Both the position numbers and the translations under genes were made by a program. 64,000 nt of DNA from Stenotrophomonas ginsengisoli (GTDB taxonomy: Bacteria > Pseudomonadota > Gammaproteobacteria > Xanthomonadales > Xanthomonadaceae). The notes under the pieces were generated by a model. The model had not been told where the DNA came from and did no database searches. It saw only the letters and a program-made list of their open reading frames with translations. This document shows, in pieces, positions 16,371-24,994 of this stretch. The stretch is taken from the NCBI RefSeq assembly GCF_001431485.1, contig NZ_LDJM01000036.1, forward strand, positions 1 through 64,000. Direction: 5' to 3'. Within the stretch, counting starts at the first letter, position 1, and the number at the start of each line of letters is the position of its first letter.

Positions 16371-17267
16371 TCAGTGGAGCTGGGCAGAGGGTGGGGCGGT
16401 GACCGGGTCCTGGCTGAACAGTAGGTTCAGATCAGTCAAGGAGAAGTGATATTCGCGCGCGCAGAACTCGCACCGCACCTCGATCTGCCCGCCATTGTCT
16501 TCGGCAGCGGCCAGTGCTTCGGCATGCCCAAGGGACTGCAGCATGCCGGCCACGCGCTCTTGCGAGCAGGAGCAGGCGAAGGCCATCGGCTTGTCGCCGA
16601 CCAGCTCCACGCCTTCCTCGTGGAACAGGCGGTGCAGCAGGGTCGCGGCATCGGTCTGCGCCAGTTCCTGCTGGCCGAGGGTGTCGAACAGGGCGCCGGC
16701 GCGGGTCCAGCCATCAGCGTCGCCCTCGTCGCCCGGCAGTTTCTGCAGCATCAGGCCGGCAACCCCGTTGCCGTCGGCGGTGAGCAGCAGGCGGGTGGGC
16801 AGCTGCTCGGACTGGCGGAAATAGTCTTCCAGCGCCCCGTCCAGGGTGGCGGCACCCAGGTTGATGAAGCTCTGGTAACGCTGTGGTTCGCGCGGGTCCA
16901 GGCCCGGGTTTTCGATGGTCATGGCCAGCAGGGCGCCATCGCCGAGGTTGTTGAGCTCGCGCGGTGCATCCTGGCCGTCCTGGAGGCGGACAATCCCGCG
17001 CACGTGGCCGGCGGCGGTGCATTCGGCAAACAGGTTGCGCAGCTGGCCGGGGCTGCGCAGCATCAGCGACAGGCGGCCGTCGACCTTGATATGGCCAGTG
17101 AGCAGGGCGCTGGCGGCCAGGGCCTGGCCCAGCAGCTCGGTGGCGGCCGACGGATAGTGGGCGTGGGACAGCAACTCGGCCCAGCTGGCCTTGAGCTGGA
17201 CATGGACGCCGCGTACGCCCGCCTCGGGCAGCAAAAAGCGGACAAGCTGGTCGTTATTGGTGGTCAT
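16371..17267 (-). CDS. hslO: Hsp33 redox-regulated holdase chaperone
   Basis: A 298-residue protein matching Hsp33 in length and layout. An N-terminal substrate-binding domain is followed by a linker and the C-terminal zinc site with C232-x-C234 and C266-x-x-C269, the four cysteines that form disulphides under oxidative stress and activate the chaperone. It acts in the cytoplasm on unfolding proteins. The start was chosen to match family length; two in-frame ATGs upstream at 17291 and 17312 have no better ribosome-binding site. It is divergent from mtgA across 69 bases. Confidence 0.95.
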   Translation of the reverse strand: MTTNNDQLVRFLLPEAGVRGVHVQLKASWAELLSHAHYPSAATELLGQALAASALLTGHIKVDGRLSLMLRSPGQLRNLFAECTAAGHVRGIVRLQDGQDAPRELNNLGDGALLAMTIENPGLDPREPQRYQSFINLGAATLDGALEDYFRQSEQLPTRLLLTADGNGVAGLMLQKLPGDEGDADGWTRAGALFDTLGQQELAQTDAATLLHRLFHEEGVELVGDKPMAFACSCSQERVAGMLQSLGHAEALAAAEDNGGQIEVRCEFCAREYHFSLTDLNLLFSQDPVTAPPSAQLH

Positions 17268-17336
17268 CGGGGCATCCGGGAGATCAGGCATTGGTCGATA
17301 ATGGGGGACCAATGCGGGTAGACAGGTGGAAAGGAT

Positions 17337-18059
17337 ATGGGGACGGGGCAGCCGGCAGGCAAGCGTCGGCGCAGGTGGCGATGGGTGCTGATTGTGCCGG
17401 TAGTGCTGGTGCTGTTCAGCATTCTGCAGGTGGCCGTACTGCGTTTTGTCGATCCGCCGTTTTCAATGGTGATGGCCATTGACCAGGTCCAGCGCCTGGT
17501 GCGTGGCCCGGAGCGCAACCTGTTGGCCTATGACTGGGTGGACCGGGAGCAGATGGCTGCCTGTCTGCCGATCTCCTTTGTGGCCGCCGAGGACCAGCAG
17601 TTCCCCTTCCATCGCGGTTTTGACACCCAGGCCATCAGCAAGGCGCTGGCCCACAACGAGCGCGGCGGCAAGCTGCGCGGCGGCAGCACCATCAGCCAGC
17701 AGGTGGCCAAGAACCTGTTCCTGTGGCAGGGGCGCAGCTGGCTGCGCAAGGGCCTGGAGGCCTGGTATGCGGCCTTGGTCGAGCTGCTGTGGCCGAAGTC
17801 GCGGATCATCGAGATGTACGCCAACATCGCCGAGTTCGGTGATGGCGTGTACGGGGTGCAGGCGGCCTCGCGCAGGTTCTTCGGCCGCGATGCCGCGCGT
17901 CTGAACAGTGGCCAGTGTGCACGCCTGGCTGCCGTGCTACCGGCGCCCAAGCGCTACAACGCGGCCCAGCCGGGCCCTTACGTGCAGCGCCGGGCACGCT
18001 GGATCGAACGCCAGGTGCGCCAGTTGGGCGGGCCGGGCTATCTGGAGGCAGGCAGGTGA
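17337..18059 (+). CDS. mtgA: Monofunctional biosynthetic peptidoglycan transglycosylase
   Basis: A 240-residue protein with one N-terminal membrane anchor (about residues 15-37) and a GT51 domain. It carries the catalytic glutamate motif [12 protein letters not shown] and the downstream [15 protein letters not shown] and [15 protein letters not shown] blocks. It polymerises lipid II into glycan strands at the periplasmic face, without a transpeptidase domain. AAAGGA precedes the ATG. The stop codon overlaps the GTG start of the glycosyltransferase gene, so the two are translationally coupled. Confidence 0.95.
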   Translation: MGTGQPAGKRRRRWRWVLIVPVVLVLFSILQVAVLRFVDPPFSMVMAIDQVQRLVRGPERNLLAYDWVDREQMAACLPISFVAAEDQQFPFHRGFDTQAISKALAHNERGGKLRGGSTISQQVAKNLFLWQGRSWLRKGLEAWYAALVELLWPKSRIIEMYANIAEFGDGVYGVQAASRRFFGRDAARLNSGQCARLAAVLPAPKRYNAAQPGPYVQRRARWIERQVRQLGGPGYLEAGR

Positions 18060-19087
18060 CCGTTGCAGGGGAAGCCAGGCAGGCCGAGGCCCTGCTGCCA
18101 ACGGCGCTGCAGTTGACCGTGGTGGTGGCGGCCTACAACGAAGCACAGACCCTGCCGTTGCTGCATCCGCGTATCCAGTCCGCGCTGGCGGCAGTGCCCG
18201 GTCTGCACGGGCGGGTGCTGTATGTGGATGACGGCAGCAGCGATGCGACCTGGCAGGTGCTGCAGTCGCTGGCGGCGGCCGATCCGCAGGTGGCCTTGCT
18301 GCGCCTGTCGCGCAATTTCGGCAAGGAGGTCGCGTTGACCGCCGGCCTGGACCAGGTCACCCAGGGGGCAGCGCTGATCCTGGATGCCGATGGCCAGGAC
18401 CCGCCGGAGCTGCTCGGGCAATTCGTTGCGCTCTGGCAGCAGGGCTATGACAACGTGCATGGCACGCGTATCGCCCGCGATGGCGAGGGCTGGCTCAAGC
18501 GGGCCACGGCGGCCGGGTTCTACCGGGTGATCGGGCGCCTGTCGCACACACCGATCCCGGCTGATACCGGCGATTACCGCTTGCTCAGCCCGCGCGCACT
18601 GGCTGCGCTGCGCCAGTTGCGCGAGCGCCAGCGCTTCATGAAGGGCCTGTTCGGTTGGGTCGGTTTCCGCCATGTGGCCCTGCCGTACCGGCGCGAGCCG
18701 CGGATGGCCGGTGACAGCAAGTTCGGCCTGTGGAAGCTGTGGAACTTCGCCCTGGACGGGGTTACCGGGTTTTCGACCGCGCCATTGCGGGTGGCCACCT
18801 ACCTGGGCCTGGCCACGGCCGGGCTGGCCTTCGGCTTTGCGATCTGGGTGGTCGGCAAGGCCCTGCTGTTTGGTGACCGGGTGGCCGGCTGGCCGACGAT
18901 GATGGCGGTGATCCTGCTGCTGGGTGGGGTGCAGCTGATTGCCTTGGGCCTGATCGGGGAATACCTGGGGCGGCTGTATGAGGAAGCCAAGCAGCGGCCG
19001 CTGTATCTGATCGACAGCTGGTTGCCCGGCCAGGCCGGCACGGTTCCTGGCAAGGATGGGCCGGCCACGGATGCCGGCGGGCAGTAA
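18056..19087 (+). CDS. Family 2 glycosyltransferase, polyprenyl-phosphate sugar transferase type
   Basis: A 343-residue protein starting at GTG, with GGAGG about seven bases upstream inside mtgA. The catalytic domain (residues about 20-250) shows [19 protein letters not shown] and [10 protein letters not shown], with a conserved T-G-D-Y-R-L-L-S patch. Two C-terminal membrane helices follow (about 250-275 and 285-310). This is the architecture of DPM1/GtrB/ArnC enzymes, which load a sugar onto undecaprenyl phosphate on the cytoplasmic side. The sugar is not identifiable. Coupling with mtgA suggests an envelope polymer role. Confidence 0.87.
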   Translation: MTVAGEARQAEALLPTALQLTVVVAAYNEAQTLPLLHPRIQSALAAVPGLHGRVLYVDDGSSDATWQVLQSLAAADPQVALLRLSRNFGKEVALTAGLDQVTQGAALILDADGQDPPELLGQFVALWQQGYDNVHGTRIARDGEGWLKRATAAGFYRVIGRLSHTPIPADTGDYRLLSPRALAALRQLRERQRFMKGLFGWVGFRHVALPYRREPRMAGDSKFGLWKLWNFALDGVTGFSTAPLRVATYLGLATAGLAFGFAIWVVGKALLFGDRVAGWPTMMAVILLLGGVQLIALGLIGEYLGRLYEEAKQRPLYLIDSWLPGQAGTVPGKDGPATDAGGQ

Positions 19088-19091
19088 ACAC

Positions 19092-19117
19092 AACGCCCCG
19101 CATGCGGGGCGTTTTTA
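19092..19117 (+). terminator. Terminator of the mtgA-glycosyltransferase operon
   Basis: The stem acgccccgca/tgcggggcgt is followed by TTTTT, five bases past the stop codon. It also faces the convergent hemolysin III gene. Confidence 0.85.
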
Positions 19118-19135
19118 TGTCCGGGGCGAGAACCG

Positions 19136-19798
19136 TTACAGGATCTGGGCGCTGACCGAGACGAAGTGGCAGACGCTGCCGGCGATCACGAACATGTGCC
19201 AGATCGCATGCGAGTACGGGATCGACTCGCGGTGGTAGAAGATCGTGCCCAGGGTGTAGAAGGCGCCACCGGCGAACAGCCAGCCCAGGGTCCAGCCGTC
19301 AAGCGAGTGCCACATCGGCTTGATCGCCACCAGTACCAGCCAGCCCATGGCGATGTAGATCAGGGTGGACAGGCGCTTGAAACGGCCGGTGTAGAACAGT
19401 TTGAAGATCACCCCGGCAATGGCCAGGGTCCAGATCGCACTGAACAGGCCCCATCCCCAGGGGCCGCGCAGGCCGATCAGGGTAAACGGGGTGTAGGTGC
19501 CGGCAATCAGCAGGTAGATCGCGCAGTGGTCAAAGACCTTCAGGCGGCCCTTGGACACCGGATGCTGGATCGCGTGGTACAGGGTGGAGGCGGTGTACAG
19601 CAGCAACAGGGTGACGCCGAAGACAATCGCGCTGGCCAGCTGCCAGCCATCGCCGTAGATGCTGGCCAGGGTGATCAGCACCGCGCCACCGGCCAGGGCA
19701 GCGGCGGCGGCCAGACCGTGGGTGAGGGCGTTGGCGATTTCCTCGCGGATCGACGCGATCGAGGTCATGGAACCAGCCGTACATGAGGGGGTATCCAT
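19136..19798 (-). CDS. Hemolysin III / TrhA (YqfA) family membrane protein
   Basis: A 220-residue protein with seven membrane segments. It has the family blocks E-E-I-A-N-A-L-T-H-G, S-T-L-Y-H-A-I-Q-H, K-V-F-D-H-C-A-I-Y-L-L-I-A-G-T-Y-T-P-F and P-Y-S-H-A-I-W-H-M-F-V. Conserved His residues in these blocks are proposed metal ligands, as in the related adiponectin/PAQR receptors. E. coli YqfA is 219 residues, matching this start; an internal Met ten codons later is a possible alternative. The bacterial role is linked to membrane lipid homeostasis rather than true haemolysis. Confidence 0.9.
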   Translation of the reverse strand: MDTPSCTAGSMTSIASIREEIANALTHGLAAAAALAGGAVLITLASIYGDGWQLASAIVFGVTLLLLYTASTLYHAIQHPVSKGRLKVFDHCAIYLLIAGTYTPFTLIGLRGPWGWGLFSAIWTLAIAGVIFKLFYTGRFKRLSTLIYIAMGWLVLVAIKPMWHSLDGWTLGWLFAGGAFYTLGTIFYHRESIPYSHAIWHMFVIAGSVCHFVSVSAQIL

Positions 19799-19843
19799 CC
19801 TACCGCGTTGCAGCAAGTGGCTGTGTTGCCGGTTTGTGTCGCT

Positions 19844-19874
19844 GCATGCTCCAGCCCACCAGGCCGGAGCATGC
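19844..19874 (-). terminator. Hairpin downstream of prfC
   Basis: GCATGCTCC pairs with GGAGCATGC across a 13-base loop, ten bases past the prfC stop. There is no T-run, so factor-independent termination is uncertain. Confidence 0.5.
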
Positions 19875-19883
19875 GCGATGGGC

Positions 19884-21488
19884 TTACAGGCTGCCCTGGG
19901 TGTAGGCCGTTTCGCGGGTGGCGGCAAAGCGCACATCCGGTGCGCGTTCCTGGGCCAGCTGCAGGTTGACGCGGGTCGGTGCCAGGTAGACCAGGTGCCC
20001 GGCCGCATCCAGGGCCAGGTTGTTGGCGTTCTTCTCGCGGAACTCTTCCAGCTTCTTTTCATTGCTGCAGGTGACCCAGCGTGCGGTAGTCACCGAGACC
20101 GGCTCGAACACCGCTTCCACGCCGTATTCGTCCTTCAGGCGGTAGGCGGCCACGTCGAACTGCAGCACGCCCACCGCACCCAGGATCAGGTCGTTGGACA
20201 TGATCGGGCGGAAGAACTGGGTGGCGCCTTCCTCCGACAGCTGGGCCAGGCCCTTCTGCAGCTGCTTGAGCTTGAGCGGATCCTTCAGGCGGGCGCGACG
20301 GAACAACTCCGGGGCAAAGTTGGGGATGCCGGTGAAGTTGATGTTCTCCCCTTCGGTGAAGGTGTCGCCGATGGAGATGGTGCCGTGGTTGTGGATGCCG
20401 ATCACATCGCCCGGCCAGGCTTCGGCGGCGATCTCGCGATCGGAGGCCATGAAGGTCAGCGCGTTGGCCAGCTTCATTTCCTTGCCGCTGCGCACATGGA
20501 AGGTCTTCATGCCGGCAGTGAACTTGCCCGAACACACGCGCATGAAGGCGACGCGGTCACGGTGCTGCGGGTCCATGTTGGCCTGGATCTTGAACACGAA
20601 GCCGGTCAACTTGCTTTCGCTGGAGACCACGGTGCGCCCGGTACTGGCGCGCGACTGCGGCGCCGGGGCGTGTGCGACGAAGAAGTCCAGCAACGGCTGC
20701 ACGCCGAAGTTGTTCACACCCGAACCGAAGAACACCGGGGTCTGTTCGCCACGCAGGTAGGCCGCCTTGTCAAAGCTGTGGCTGGCACCCTGCACCAGCT
20801 CCAGTTCGTCACGCAGGTCGGCCAGCATCTGTGCGCCGATCTTCTCGGCCAGGCCCGGATCGTCGATCGAGGCGAAGATGGTCGAATCCTGGCGGGTGAA
20901 GTTGCGGCCCGGTTCGTACAGGTGCACCTCGCCACTGATCAGGTGGACCACGCCCTTCAGGCGCTGGCCCATGCCGATCGGCCAGGTCACCGGTGCGCAC
21001 TGGATGCCCAGCACGGTTTCCACTTCATCCAGCAGCTCGATCGGGTCCTTGCCCTCGCGGTCGAGCTTGTTGATGAAGGTCATGATCGGGGTGTCGCGCA
21101 GGCGGCACACTTCCATCAGTTTGATGGTGCGCTCTTCCACGCCCTTGGCCACGTCGATCACCATCAGCGCCGAGTCCACCGCGGTCAGCACGCGGTAGGT
21201 GTCCTCGCCGAAGTCGGCGTGGCCCGGGGTGTCGAGCAGGTTGACGATCTTGCCCTCGTAGGGGAACTGCATCACCGAGGAGGTCACCGAGATGCCGCGC
21301 TCCTTTTCCAGCGCCATCCAGTCGGAGGTGGCGTGGCGGGCCGCCTTGCGGCCCTTGACCGAGCCGGCCATCTGGATCGCGCCGCCGAACAGCAGCAGCT
21401 TTTCGGTCAGCGTGGTCTTGCCGGCGTCAGGATGGGAAATGATGGCGAACGTGCGGCGACGCTCGGCTTCGGTGGCAACTTGGGACAT
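19884..21488 (-). CDS. prfC: Peptide chain release factor 3
   Basis: A 534-residue translational GTPase (E. coli RF3 is 529). The G1 motif [11 protein letters not shown] is at residues 16-26. It is followed by the switch region around E-R-G-I-S-V-T-S, the G3 motif [11 protein letters not shown] and the G4 motif N-K-L-D-R-E-G. RF3 removes RF1/RF2 from the ribosome after peptide release. GGGAAG precedes the ATG. It reads toward the hemolysin III gene on the same strand, with 85 bases and a hairpin between them. Confidence 0.97.
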   Translation of the reverse strand: MSQVATEAERRRTFAIISHPDAGKTTLTEKLLLFGGAIQMAGSVKGRKAARHATSDWMALEKERGISVTSSVMQFPYEGKIVNLLDTPGHADFGEDTYRVLTAVDSALMVIDVAKGVEERTIKLMEVCRLRDTPIMTFINKLDREGKDPIELLDEVETVLGIQCAPVTWPIGMGQRLKGVVHLISGEVHLYEPGRNFTRQDSTIFASIDDPGLAEKIGAQMLADLRDELELVQGASHSFDKAAYLRGEQTPVFFGSGVNNFGVQPLLDFFVAHAPAPQSRASTGRTVVSSESKLTGFVFKIQANMDPQHRDRVAFMRVCSGKFTAGMKTFHVRSGKEMKLANALTFMASDREIAAEAWPGDVIGIHNHGTISIGDTFTEGENINFTGIPNFAPELFRRARLKDPLKLKQLQKGLAQLSEEGATQFFRPIMSNDLILGAVGVLQFDVAAYRLKDEYGVEAVFEPVSVTTARWVTCSNEKKLEEFREKNANNLALDAAGHLVYLAPTRVNLQLAQERAPDVRFAATRETAYTQGSL

Positions 21489-21546
21489 AGGGCTTCCCGC
21501 GCCCGCGCGGGCGCCGTGTCTGCGATGAAACGTTCGATTATAGCGG

Positions 21547-22410
21547 TCAGGGCGCAGCGTTGCCGGCCGGCGCCTGCAGCCGGCCCTGCGGCCCGTTCAT
21601 GTGTATGCCGATGCTGCGCAGGGCCTGGCCGTCATTGAGCTGCACCGCAAAGTGCAGGTGCGGGGCCGTGCTGTAGCCGGTGTTGCCGACCCGGGCCAGG
21701 GCCTGGCCGGTGCTGATGGCCTGGCCGGCACGCACCTGCAGGCTGCCAGGCTGCAGGTGGGCGTAGATGGCCATGCTGCCATCGGCATGTTCGACACGGA
21801 CCCAGTTGCCGCCATCGCCGGGCACGCGGCTCGGGCAGCAGGCACTGCCATGGGTGGCCATGACCCGGCCGCCACGTGCAGCCAGCACCACGCTGCCTTC
21901 GGCCAGGGCGAAATCCCAGGCATGGCGGTTCTGCAGGTCATGGTGGCTGGCGCTGCCATGGGCGGCCTGGTGCACCCGTACGCCGGCTGCCGGGTCGAAG
22001 GGCAGGGCGTAGGCATGTGCGGCCGCTGCCGCCAGTGGCCGGCCGGGCAGGGCCTCAAGTTCCAGTGCATAGGCCGGGCCGGCGGGAAGTTCGGCCAGCA
22101 GCTGGCGCCCGGGCCCTGAGATCAGGCGCTGCTGTGGGGCAATCGTGTCGCTGGCACCGGCGCGGCTGCGCAGGCGCAGCAGGTGAGGGCCATGGGCACC
22201 GTGTTCGGCCCAGACCTGCACGTTCTGGCCGCGTGGTTGCAGCTTGAGGACGGTGGCGGGGGTGTCGCTGCCGGCCGGCAGGGACGTGGCGGCCAGGCCC
22301 CAGCCGTCGCGCCACTGTTGCGCAGGCTTGCTGGCCAGGCTGTCGGCGATGGGTGCGCTGGCCAGCAGCAGGCTGGTCAACAGCAGGGCTTTGGTGCGGG
22401 CAACAGGCAT
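21547..22410 (-). CDS. Secreted M23 family metallopeptidase
   Basis: A 287-residue protein with a signal peptide ([12 protein letters not shown]). A ~130-residue domain of unknown fold is followed by a C-terminal LytM/M23 domain. Zinc-site residues are seen in N-R-H-A-W-D-F (His and Asp) and the closing A-P-H-L-H-F-A-V-Q (HxH). [12 protein letters not shown] segment is also typical. These enzymes cut peptidoglycan cross-bridges or stems, or act as degenerate amidase activators; here all metal ligands seem present. The frame is open 13 codons upstream, but this Met gives the cleaner signal peptide. Confidence 0.85.
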   Translation of the reverse strand: MPVARTKALLLTSLLLASAPIADSLASKPAQQWRDGWGLAATSLPAGSDTPATVLKLQPRGQNVQVWAEHGAHGPHLLRLRSRAGASDTIAPQQRLISGPGRQLLAELPAGPAYALELEALPGRPLAAAAAHAYALPFDPAAGVRVHQAAHGSASHHDLQNRHAWDFALAEGSVVLAARGGRVMATHGSACCPSRVPGDGGNWVRVEHADGSMAIYAHLQPGSLQVRAGQAISTGQALARVGNTGYSTAPHLHFAVQLNDGQALRSIGIHMNGPQGRLQAPAGNAAP

Positions 22411-22537
22411 GCGGCAAGCATCGCACCGGGCCGGCAGCTTGCCCAGCACGGGCAGGTCAAGTTGGGCGCTGAATCATTTATCGCTCCATCACGATAAAGC
22501 GATTGACTTGCCTAATCGGTGCTGGCATGCTGTGGCC

Positions 22538-22652
22538 ACCATCAAGACCGGCAGAGGGACAGGCCCGATGAAGCCGGGGCAGCCAGCACGACCTGCGTGT
22601 CGTGTGTTGGTGCCAAATCCTTCGGCAGCCATGTGGTCTGCCGGCAGATGGT
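22538..22652 (+). ncRNA. SAM-I (S-box) riboswitch aptamer
   Basis: The sequence matches the S-box consensus in order. P1 is ACCATC (22538-22543) pairing with GATGGT (22647-22652). AAGA follows the 5' P1 strand, then GCAGAGGGAC, then GGCCCGATGAAGCCGGGGCAG for the P3 core, then GGTGCCAAATCC and the closing GGCAG/CTGCC element. These are the universally conserved positions that form the SAM pocket and kink-turn. It lies directly upstream of a homoserine acyltransferase and metB, the expected targets. Binding of SAM should lower expression of the operon. Confidence 0.93.
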
Positions 22653-22701
22653 CCGTACTTCTCTCCCCCGGTACGGACGGCTGTTGTGCGGTCTTGATGG
22701 T
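22651..22701 (+). promoter_or_regulatory. Riboswitch expression platform with 12-nt anti-aptamer segment
   Basis: After the aptamer, GTCCGTAC and GTACGGAC (22651-22678) form an eight-pair hairpin that overlaps the end of P1. Then GGTCTTGATGGT (22690-22701) is perfectly complementary to ACCATCAAGACC (22538-22549), the 5' strand of P1 plus the adjoining conserved AAGA. The 12-pair helix would be longer than P1 and mutually exclusive with it. No T-run follows, so control is more likely at translation initiation than by an intrinsic terminator. The pairing is seen in the sequence; the mechanism is inferred. Confidence 0.65.
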
Positions 22702-22724
22702 TTCTTCCTTTGCTGGAGTCTGTC

Positions 22725-23720
22725 ATGTCTGCCGCGCTTGCCTCACTGGATAGTCCCTCGATCACCGCCATCCGTGGCAGCCAGCGCATGAGCCTGGAGC
22801 TGCGTCATGGCGGCCGCCGGGAGGTGGACGTGCGTTACCAGCTGCACGGGCCGGCGCATGCGCCGGTGGTGCTGGTGGCCGGCGGCATTTCTGCCCATCG
22901 CCACCTGGCCGGCAATGCACACTGGCCCGAGGCCGGTTGGGCACAAGGTCTGGTCGGGCCGGGGCAGGCCCTGGACCCGCAGCGCTGGCAGCTGCTGTCG
23001 CTGGATTACCTGGGCGGTGACGGCCAGCTGGACCTGCCCATCGATACCGCCGACCAGGCCGATGCGATCGCCCGCCTGTTGCCCAGCCTGGGCATCGCCC
23101 GCCTGGCCGCCTTCGTCGGCTATTCCTACGGCGCCCTGGTCGGCCTGCAACTGGCTGCCCGCCATCCGGCACTGCTGCAGCGCCTGGTGGTGGTCAGCGG
23201 CGCGCATCGCCCGCATCCCTATGCCAGTGCCTGGCGTGCGCTGCAACGGCGCGCGGTGGCCCTGGGCCAGCTGCAGTGCGGTGATGGCCATGGCCTGGCC
23301 CTGGCACGCCAGTTCGCCATGCTCAGCTACCGCACCCCGGAGGAGTTCGACGAGCGCTTTGCCGCCGCCCCGGAACTGGTCAATGGCCGGGTGCGGGTGC
23401 CGGCGGAGGATTACCTGGACGCGGCCGGGGCCCGCTTTGTCAGCCAGGTGCCGACCACCGCCTTCGTGCGCCTGTCCGAATCGATCGACCTGCACCGCGT
23501 GGACCCGGCCCGGGTGCGGGTGCCGGCCACGGTGATCGCCGTTGAGGGCGACCGCCTGGTGCCCTTGTCGGACATGGTGGCGCTGGTGGAGGGTCTGGCC
23601 GGCCCGACCACCCTGCGGGTGTTGCGCTCGGCCTATGGCCATGACGCATTTTTGAAGGAAACCGACCGTATCAACGCGCTGCTGGCCAGCGCCCTGACCC
23701 TGCCTGGAGATCCCGCATGA
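22725..23720 (+). CDS. metX: MetX-like homoserine O-acyltransferase
   Basis: A 331-residue alpha/beta hydrolase with the MetX catalytic triad: Ser134 in G-Y-S-Y-G, Asp276 in V-E-G-D-R-L-V-P and His306 in Y-G-H-D-A-F-L. The entry motif L-V-A-G-G-I-S-A-H-R is also present. It activates homoserine with an acetyl or succinyl group for methionine synthesis. MetX-fold enzymes of several proteobacteria use succinyl-CoA, so the acyl donor cannot be fixed from the fold. It is shorter than the ~370-residue classic MetX. TGGAG precedes the ATG. A four-base overlap couples it to metB, and a SAM-I riboswitch controls it. Confidence 0.85.
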   Translation: MSAALASLDSPSITAIRGSQRMSLELRHGGRREVDVRYQLHGPAHAPVVLVAGGISAHRHLAGNAHWPEAGWAQGLVGPGQALDPQRWQLLSLDYLGGDGQLDLPIDTADQADAIARLLPSLGIARLAAFVGYSYGALVGLQLAARHPALLQRLVVVSGAHRPHPYASAWRALQRRAVALGQLQCGDGHGLALARQFAMLSYRTPEEFDERFAAAPELVNGRVRVPAEDYLDAAGARFVSQVPTTAFVRLSESIDLHRVDPARVRVPATVIAVEGDRLVPLSDMVALVEGLAGPTTLRVLRSAYGHDAFLKETDRINALLASALTLPGDPA

Positions 23721-24940
23721 GCGTTGCAACGTGTTGTCCCGCCCCGGCCACGCTGGCCGTTCGCGCCGGCATTGACAGCGATACCGCCTTCGGTGCGGTG
23801 ACCCCGCCGTTGGTGCTGTCCTCCAATTTCAGTTTTGACGGATTGGGCGGCAAGCGCACCTACGACTACAGCCGCAGCGGCAACCCGACCCGCGACCTGC
23901 TTGGCCAGGCCCTGGCCGAACTGGAAGGCGGCGCCGGCGCGGTGGTGACCTCCTCGGGCATGGCCGCCATTGCGCTGGTCCTGCACGCGCTGCTGGCGCC
24001 GGGCCAGCGGTTGCTGGTGCCGCACGATGCCTACGGCGGCAGCTGGCGCCTGTTCAATGCGCTGGCGGCCAAGGGCCAGTTCGAACTGATCACCGCCGAT
24101 CTGACCGATCCGCAGGCACTGGCCGCGGCATTGGCCCGGCAGCCGGCCGTGGTGCTGGTGGAAACCCCGTCCAATCCGCTGCTGCGCATCACCGATGTGG
24201 CGGCGGTGGCCAAGGCGGCGCATCAGGTGGGGGCCCTGGTGGTGGTGGACAACACCTTCCTGTCACCGGCCCTGCAGCGGCCCTTGGCGCTGGGCGCGGA
24301 CGTGGTGCTGCATTCCACCACCAAGTACATCAACGGCCACAGTGATGTGGTGGGGGGGGCGGTGATTGCCGCCGATCCGGCGGTGCAGGAGCAGCTGCAA
24401 TGGTGGGGCAATGCCCTGGGCCTGACCGGCGCCCCGTTCGATGCGCTGCTGACCCTGCGTGGCCTGCGCACCCTGGATGCGCGCCTGCGTGTGCACCAGG
24501 AAAATGCGGCTGCCACGGCGCACTTGCTGGCCGGGCATGATGCAGTGGCGGCGGTGCACTGGCCGGGTCTGGCCTGCCATCCCGGGCATGCCCTGGCAGC
24601 ACGTCAGCAGCACGGTTTCGGCGCCATGCTGTCCTTCGAGCTGCACGGTGGCCACGCTGCCGTACAGGCCTTCGTCGATGGCCTGCGCTGGTTCACCCTG
24701 GCCGAATCACTGGGCGGGGTGGAGAGCCTGGTGGCCCATCCGGCCAGCATGACCCACGCCGCGATGAGCGCCCAGGCCCGACAGGCGGCCGGCATCGGCG
24801 ATGGTCTGCTGCGCTTGTCGGTGGGCATTGAAGCGTGTGCGGACCTGCTGCTGGACCTGTCGGCCGGATTGGACCGGGCCCAGGCAGCGGCTGAGGCGGT
24901 GGTGGTGGACGCGGCCGATCGGCTGGCACTGTCGGCCTGA
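23717..24940 (+). CDS. metB: Cystathionine gamma-synthase (PLP enzyme)
   Basis: A 407-residue Cys/Met-metabolism PLP enzyme. It has the Y-S-R-S-G-N-P-T-R motif that binds PLP phosphate, S-S-G-M-A-A-I, E-T-P-S-N-P, D-N-T-F and the Schiff-base lysine K203 in H-S-T-T-K-Y-I-N-G-H-S-D. It condenses activated homoserine with cysteine to cystathionine. The partner acyltransferase directly upstream supports this over cystathionine beta-lyase or O-acetylhomoserine sulphhydrylase, though the family is hard to separate by motif alone. Its ATG overlaps the metX stop. Confidence 0.88.
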   Translation: MSVATCCPAPATLAVRAGIDSDTAFGAVTPPLVLSSNFSFDGLGGKRTYDYSRSGNPTRDLLGQALAELEGGAGAVVTSSGMAAIALVLHALLAPGQRLLVPHDAYGGSWRLFNALAAKGQFELITADLTDPQALAAALARQPAVVLVETPSNPLLRITDVAAVAKAAHQVGALVVVDNTFLSPALQRPLALGADVVLHSTTKYINGHSDVVGGAVIAADPAVQEQLQWWGNALGLTGAPFDALLTLRGLRTLDARLRVHQENAAATAHLLAGHDAVAAVHWPGLACHPGHALAARQQHGFGAMLSFELHGGHAAVQAFVDGLRWFTLAESLGGVESLVAHPASMTHAAMSAQARQAAGIGDGLLRLSVGIEACADLLLDLSAGLDRAQAAAEAVVVDAADRLALSA

Positions 24941-24945
24941 ATCCG

Positions 24946-24974
24946 GCGTGCCGGTCGCAAGGCAGCCGGCACGC
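24946..24974. terminator. Hairpin between convergent metB and GGDEF sensor gene
   Basis: GCGTGCCGG pairs with CCGGCACGC (nine pairs, 11-base loop) in the short gap between two convergent genes. No T-run is seen on either side. Confidence 0.5.
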
Positions 24975-24994
24975 TCAGTGGTGGCGGCAGGCTT

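Larger units (their letters stand above)
22411..22724 (+). promoter_or_regulatory. Regulatory leader of the metX-metB operon (gene-free region)
   Basis: A 314-base stretch without a gene, divergent from the M23 peptidase. It holds the met promoter (probably around 22470-22530; TTGACT at 22503-22508 is a candidate -35, with no clear -10), a SAM-I aptamer, a GTCCGTAC/GTACGGAC hairpin at 22651-22678, a segment complementary to the aptamer 5' edge at 22690-22701, and the TGGAG ribosome-binding site just before the metX-like ATG. Confidence 0.7.
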
